A stretch of DNA of 64,000 nucleotides from an uncultured Peptostreptococcaceae bacterium (lineage in GTDB: Bacteria; Bacillota; Clostridia; Peptostreptococcales; Peptostreptococcaceae): contig CALWPP010000008.1 of NCBI GenBank assembly GCA_944383455.1, positions 1 to 64,000 on the forward strand. The letters run 5' to 3'. The notes under the pieces were generated by a model, which was given only the letters and a program-made list of their open reading frames with translations, had not been told where the DNA came from and searched no databases. The position numbers and the translations under genes are program-made. Below are positions 63,762 through 64,000 of the stretch, piece after piece; positions within the stretch are counted from its first letter, which is position 1; every line of letters starts with the position of its first letter.

Positions 63762-64000
63762 ATGAAAAAGATTTATTTTAATGGAAAAGTAGTTACTGTT
63801 GACAAAAATGAGTCAATAAAAGAAGCTGTTTTAGTTGAAGATGGAATAATAAAATCTGTTGGAACTAATGATGAAATATTAGCTTTATCTGATGAAAATA
63901 CTGAAAAAATTGATTTAGAAGGTAAAGCTCTTTTACCAGGATTTATAGATCCTCACGGTCATATAGTAGCAATAGCTCAAACTTTAATGATAGTAAATTT
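63762..64000 (+). CDS. Amidohydrolase family protein (YtcJ-like), 5' part
   Basis: Cut by the window end; 79 residues are visible. It starts MKKIYFNGKVVTVDKNESIKEAVLVEDGIIKSVG and reaches LLPGFIDPHGHIVAIA, the metal-binding H-x-H of the amidohydrolase superfamily (as D-P-H-G-H). The layout matches the YtcJ-like group, which often acts on amides or peptides. GGAAAGGTGAT precedes the ATG. It follows the AGCS transporter and could hydrolyse what that protein imports, but this is only a suggestion from position. Confidence 0.8.
   Translation, partial: MKKIYFNGKVVTVDKNESIKEAVLVEDGIIKSVGTNDEILALSDENTEKIDLEGKALLPGFIDPHGHIVAIAQTLMIVN

Overview
The window is low-GC, AT-rich DNA from an anaerobic, endospore-forming member of the Clostridia. 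Several features point to a relative of Clostridioides in the Peptostreptococcaceae: a single-chain pyruvate:ferredoxin oxidoreductase, the sporulation genes spoIIGA, sigE, sigG, spoIVA, spoVD and a spoVE-type ftsW, an ileS gene behind a T-box, and a gene order that resembles the C. difficile chromosome as I remember it. Species cannot be fixed from this sequence alone. I saw no rRNA or tRNA genes, CRISPR array or prophage. Almost all genes lie on the plus strand.

Layout. 1-1117: right end of an IS200/IS605-type element (tnpB 3' part and a structured right end) abutting the 3' part of an iron-sulfur flavoprotein gene. 1142-4609: shikimate genes aroC-aroB-aroA, overlapping. 4701-5956: pduL-deoC. 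6050-9595: pyruvate:ferredoxin oxidoreductase. 9735-13035: glucose-type PTS (BglG/LicT-type antiterminator, EIIA, EIICB) with an antiterminator-binding (RAT)/terminator switch before EIICB. 13275-32108: cell-wall and division genes: murE, vanZ-like, ychF (minus strand), a membrane protein with a chelatase-like look, lgt, rsmH, a YjfB-like small gene, ftsL-like, spoVD, murF, mraY, murD, ftsW/spoVE, murG, murA, ftsQ, ftsZ. mraZ, ftsA, murB, murC and a vegetative ftsI are not in this cluster.

32178-36944: trmB, then spoIIGA-sigE-sigG-ylmC-nrdR-pgeF. spoIIGA appears to begin at a non-standard AUU/AUA codon. 36959-49482: a two-component system, two paralogous YIEGIA-family membrane proteins with their small partner, a PDZ/radical-SAM DUF512 protein, der-plsY-gpsA, spoIVA, an HlyD-like adaptor, yggS and sepF. 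49499-54561: yggT, ylmH, divIVA and the T-box/ileS unit. 54590-56681 (minus strand): a condensation-type acyltransferase, a zinc-ribbon membrane protein and an unlisted 32-residue hydrophobic peptide. 56838-60419: mtnN-trpS, a DUF5665 protein, lspA-rluD. 60641-64000: an XRE-type regulator, a sodium:alanine symporter-family transporter and the start of an amidohydrolase.

How the genes work together. pduL, deoC and PFOR all touch acetyl-CoA/acetyl-phosphate metabolism; the PTS feeds glycolysis and so PFOR. The central block makes lipid II and the division machinery, with sporulation-specific versions (SpoVD, a SpoVE-type protein) in the usual ftsI/ftsW positions. spoIIGA-sigE-sigG and spoIVA control and build the spore. 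The ylm/divIVA genes, which are contiguous with sigG in Bacillus subtilis, are here split by a block containing der-plsY-gpsA-spoIVA.

The points most worth a second look are the non-canonical spoIIGA start and its long-spacer promoter, the murA leader that can bury its own ribosome-binding site, the chelatase-like protein without a metal-binding histidine, the 32-residue peptide gene, the YIEGIA set, and the possibility that the truncated element at the left edge is a self-splicing IStron.
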